A DNA stretch of 9,768 nucleotides from NCBI GenBank assembly GCA_905479545.1, contig CAJQNE010000260.1:1-9768 (forward strand), given 5' to 3'. Source of the DNA: an uncultured Gammaproteobacteria bacterium. GTDB lineage: Bacteria > Pseudomonadota > Gammaproteobacteria > CAJQNE01. Positions 8,301-9,768 of the stretch are shown one piece after another. A model generated the notes under the pieces. That model worked only from the letters and a program-made list of their open reading frames with translations. It had not been told where the DNA came from and made no database searches. The position numbers were made by a program, and so were the translations under genes. Every line of letters begins with the position of its first letter. The stretch's first letter is position 1.

Positions 8301-8852
8301 TTATTCGCAAGCCGCTTTGGTCATAAAGGTACTTTCAGCATCAACAATAGCCCGTCCTTCGAGGAACTCACGGCCAAGCAGTATCGGATAAATGTAATTC
8401 CTCCGATCCGCCAGTGTGAATTCAACTTCGTAGCTACGACCGTCAAAACAAATCGGCAGCGTAACGACGGATCTCCGGTCATATTCATCGGCATCGCCCT
8501 TAATACGCACCTTACGGATTCGAGGCCGTTCAATCGAGACGATTTTCTCTTTGTCTTTCAGATCGGTAACGACAAGGTCAAATCGCGACCAGCGCTTGCC
8601 ATCACGCTTAAAATTTTCCACGTTAACGGCATATATCGAAGATGTTTTAGCGCCGGTGTCCAGCTTGGCTTTGGTTACAAGATCAGCCGAGACGACGGTG
8701 ACTTTTTCAACCCAGCCAGCAATGACCTTGCCCGGAGTGCGGCTACTGGCAGTGGCATTGGCGGCAAATACCAGGCCGCAGAAAATGACCAATAATTTTA
8801 GACAGGACATGGGCTTTGCGTTTCGTAGCGTGGAATTCAATGTCGTCATCAC
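8301..8852 (-). CDS. Exported retropepsin-like aspartic protease ('ATP-dependent zinc protease' / RimB-like family)
   Basis: The 183-residue frame begins at GTG 8852, with ATGs at 8849 and 8810. The family (PF05618-type, COG4067) was named a zinc protease, but members including RimB are retropepsin-like aspartic proteases acting as dimers. The sequence shows VTVVSADLVTKAKLDTGAKTSSIYA, with the catalytic DTG at 65-67, and the closing LLGREFLEGRAIVD (158-171), both hallmarks of the fold. A hydrophobic segment (MSCLKLLVIFCGLVFAANATA, cut here to its core near 15-35) ending AxA looks like a Sec signal peptide, so the mature protein would be periplasmic, unlike cytoplasmic RimB. Starting at 8810 gives a compact signal peptide but no Shine-Dalgarno; AAGGA lies 12 bases before GTG 8852. 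Cys135 and Cys182 would both be exported and could pair. It precedes the transglutaminase/7-TM gene by 133 bases and probably works with it. Confidence 0.88.
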   Translation of the reverse strand: MMTTLNSTLRNAKPMSCLKLLVIFCGLVFAANATASSRTPGKVIAGWVEKVTVVSADLVTKAKLDTGAKTSSIYAVNVENFKRDGKRWSRFDLVVTDLKDKEKIVSIERPRIRKVRIKGDADEYDRRSVVTLPICFDGRSYEVEFTLADRRNYIYPILLGREFLEGRAIVDAESTFMTKAACE

Positions 8853-8871
8853 TGTGTCTGTTTATCCTTGT

Positions 8872-8900
8872 ATCGTTTGATGAAAAATGGCCAATGTCAA
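8872..8900 (-). promoter_or_regulatory. Candidate sigma-70 promoter for the protease/7-TM/ATP-grasp genes
   Basis: On the minus strand a perfect TTGACA (8895-8900) is followed after 17 bases by AACGAT (8872-8877), which matches TATAAT at only three positions. Transcription from it would start near 8865, very close to the GTG/ATG at 8852/8849, so the AAGGA at 8865-8869 would lie at or outside the RNA end. This would favour the ATG at 8810 as start of the protease. The -35 is strong; the -10 is weak. Confidence 0.35.
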
Positions 8901-8931
8901 TTAACGAACATGCTGCGACGTGTTGAATAGC

Positions 8932-8968
8932 GCGGGGCGATTACACCCCGCTGTACTGCGCCGTACAG
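8932..8968 (-). terminator. Tandem hairpins after the deacylase gene (attenuator or partial terminator)
   Basis: Two stems stand side by side 16 bases beyond the deacylase stop: CTGTAC/GTACAG (8951-8956 with 8963-8968, 6-base loop) and GCGGGG/CCCCGC (8932-8937 with 8946-8951, 8-base loop). They share base 8951, so the full stems compete for one position. Neither is followed by a T-run on either strand, so a classical intrinsic terminator is unlikely. They may mark the 3' end of the deacylase mRNA, an attenuator or a processing site. Confidence 0.4.
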
Positions 8969-8983
8969 TCGTTCGGTCATTTT

Positions 8984-9768
8984 CTATTCAGGATGATCTA
9001 TGGCGGCATCCGGTAGTTTTTTAGCATCCGGTGGGGTGGGCGTTGCCGACGGTGAAGCGTCGTCCACACCGCCTTCAGATGGGTTTGATTCCGAATCAGT
9101 CGGATTGTTCACCGCATCAGCTGCTGCGGCCTGCGCGGCAGCCCGGGCGGCCTTGGTCTTTTCTGCGCCATCTTCATCGTTATTGGTCGGTTGCGAGAGC
9201 ACTGCCTCAGCGGCTTGTTTAGCTGCTTCACGTGCCGGCGCAACTGCATCATCAGCGGCCCGTTCAGCTTGCAAGCCGGCTGCAGCGTTATCGTTGTCGG
9301 TTTCTATCCCAATATGAAATGCGGCGAACCCGGGCATTACCATTTGATTTAGCGCCATACCAAGAACCCGGCCTTGCACACGACTAACAATCGCCGAAGA
9401 CTGGTTGGTTATAGGGTCGAACACCGTGCCCAGCTGGTCGCCGGGTTTAACCTTGGCGCCTAGTCGTGTAGCGCTAAGCAAAATACCGCCACGATCAGCC
9501 CGCAACCACTCAGACTTGTAGAACACCGGCTGCGAAAAATTCCGCCGTCGGCCTTGCGGCAAAAAGCCTAACTCAATCATGCTTTGCCGAACGGCTTTAA
9601 CGCCAGCAGCCACTTCCTTGGGTTGTAACCGCAGTGGCTCGCCGGCTTCAATGGTGATGGCAGGAATTCCCGCGTCGGCAGCAGCTCGTCGCAAGGTGCC
9701 CAGCGCTCCGCTGGTATGCAGCACAGCAATTTCGCCAAAGGTTTTTGAAAATTCGCCGACCTTCGGGT
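8984..9768 (-). CDS. Succinylglutamate desuccinylase/aspartoacylase family deacylase, C-terminal part (5' end outside window)
   Basis: The frame is open to the right edge (…PKVGEFSKTFGEIAVLHTSGALG), so the GTG at 9724 is internal and the start lies beyond the window. Members of this AstE/aspartoacylase family are zinc-dependent amide hydrolases removing acyl groups from amino acids. The visible part shows PAITIEAGEP, whose Glu (codon at 9647-9649) corresponds to the catalytic Glu of AstE. A beta-rich C-terminal domain follows: WLRADRGGILLSATRLGAKVKPGDQLGTVFDP, quoted here only as a region (about 9412-9507), and GFAAFHIGIE. The zinc-binding His/Glu/His residues would lie mostly off the window. 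After GIETDN (about 9298) the protein continues for about 104 residues as an Ala-, Asp- and Pro-rich low-complexity tail that ordinary family members lack. COG3608-type deacylases often sit near RimK-like ligases and COG4067 proteases, as here. Confidence 0.88.
   Translation of the reverse strand, partial: PKVGEFSKTFGEIAVLHTSGALGTLRRAAADAGIPAITIEAGEPLRLQPKEVAAGVKAVRQSMIELGFLPQGRRRNFSQPVFYKSEWLRADRGGILLSATRLGAKVKPGDQLGTVFDPITNQSSAIVSRVQGRVLGMALNQMVMPGFAAFHIGIETDNDNAAAGLQAERAADDAVAPAREAAKQAAEAVLSQPTNNDEDGAEKTKAARAAAQAAAADAVNNPTDSESNPSEGGVDDASPSATPTPPDAKKLPDAAIDHPE

Noticed and set aside
8205..8795. Open frame of 196 codons on the + strand
   Set aside because: It lies opposite the retropepsin-like gene, whose DTG and LLGREFL motifs and signal peptide show which strand is coding; the + translation shows no family features.
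9000..9317. Ala/Ser-rich open frame of 105 codons on the + strand
   Set aside because: It is the reverse complement of the Ala-rich deacylase tail; the composition follows from that tail and there is no recognisable protein.
1..9768. tRNA, rRNA, CRISPR array, insertion sequence or prophage
   Set aside because: No cloverleaf, spaced direct repeats, transposase or integrase was recognised on either strand, and no intergenic gap reaches 300 bases.

Overview
The window looks like chromosomal DNA of a gammaproteobacterium, probably from the Pseudomonas/Oceanospirillales/Cellvibrionales side. I infer this from the long (about 1200-residue) SbcC, the SbcD sequence, the HcaT-like transporter, and the ATP-grasp / inactive transglutaminase / retropepsin-like cluster. 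That cluster is typical of pseudomonads and marine gammaproteobacteria. Base composition is balanced, coding density is high, and I see no insertion sequence, phage gene, tRNA, rRNA or CRISPR array. The genus cannot be fixed from sequence alone.

Left half (+ strand): the 3' part of an HcaT/MFS_1-like transporter runs in from the left edge and ends at 472. A 122-base gap with two palindromes follows, then the tightly spaced pair sbcD-sbcC (about 595-5612). SbcD (Mre11-type nuclease) and SbcC (Rad50-type ATPase with a CPLC zinc hook) form the complex that cuts hairpins and blocked DNA ends during replication and repair. SbcD carries an unusual insertion of about 45 residues before its C-terminal capping region.

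Right half (- strand, read right to left): an AstE/aspartoacylase-type metallo-deacylase (5' end beyond the window) has a long Ala/Asp/Pro-rich tail. After two small hairpins come an exported retropepsin-like aspartic protease, a membrane-anchored inactive transglutaminase joined to a 7-TM region, and a RimK-related ATP-grasp amino-acid ligase. The last two overlap by one base (TAATG). This cluster converges on sbcC across a 72-base gap.

The right-hand cluster is the most interesting part. A cytoplasmic ATP-grasp amidoligase, a membrane protein presenting a catalytically dead transglutaminase fold to the periplasm, an exported aspartic protease and a deacylase suggest a pathway that makes, recognises and trims a peptide or amino-acid modification across the inner membrane. 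The families are known and have been predicted to work together from gene neighbourhoods. The substrate is not evident here, and the functional link is inference.
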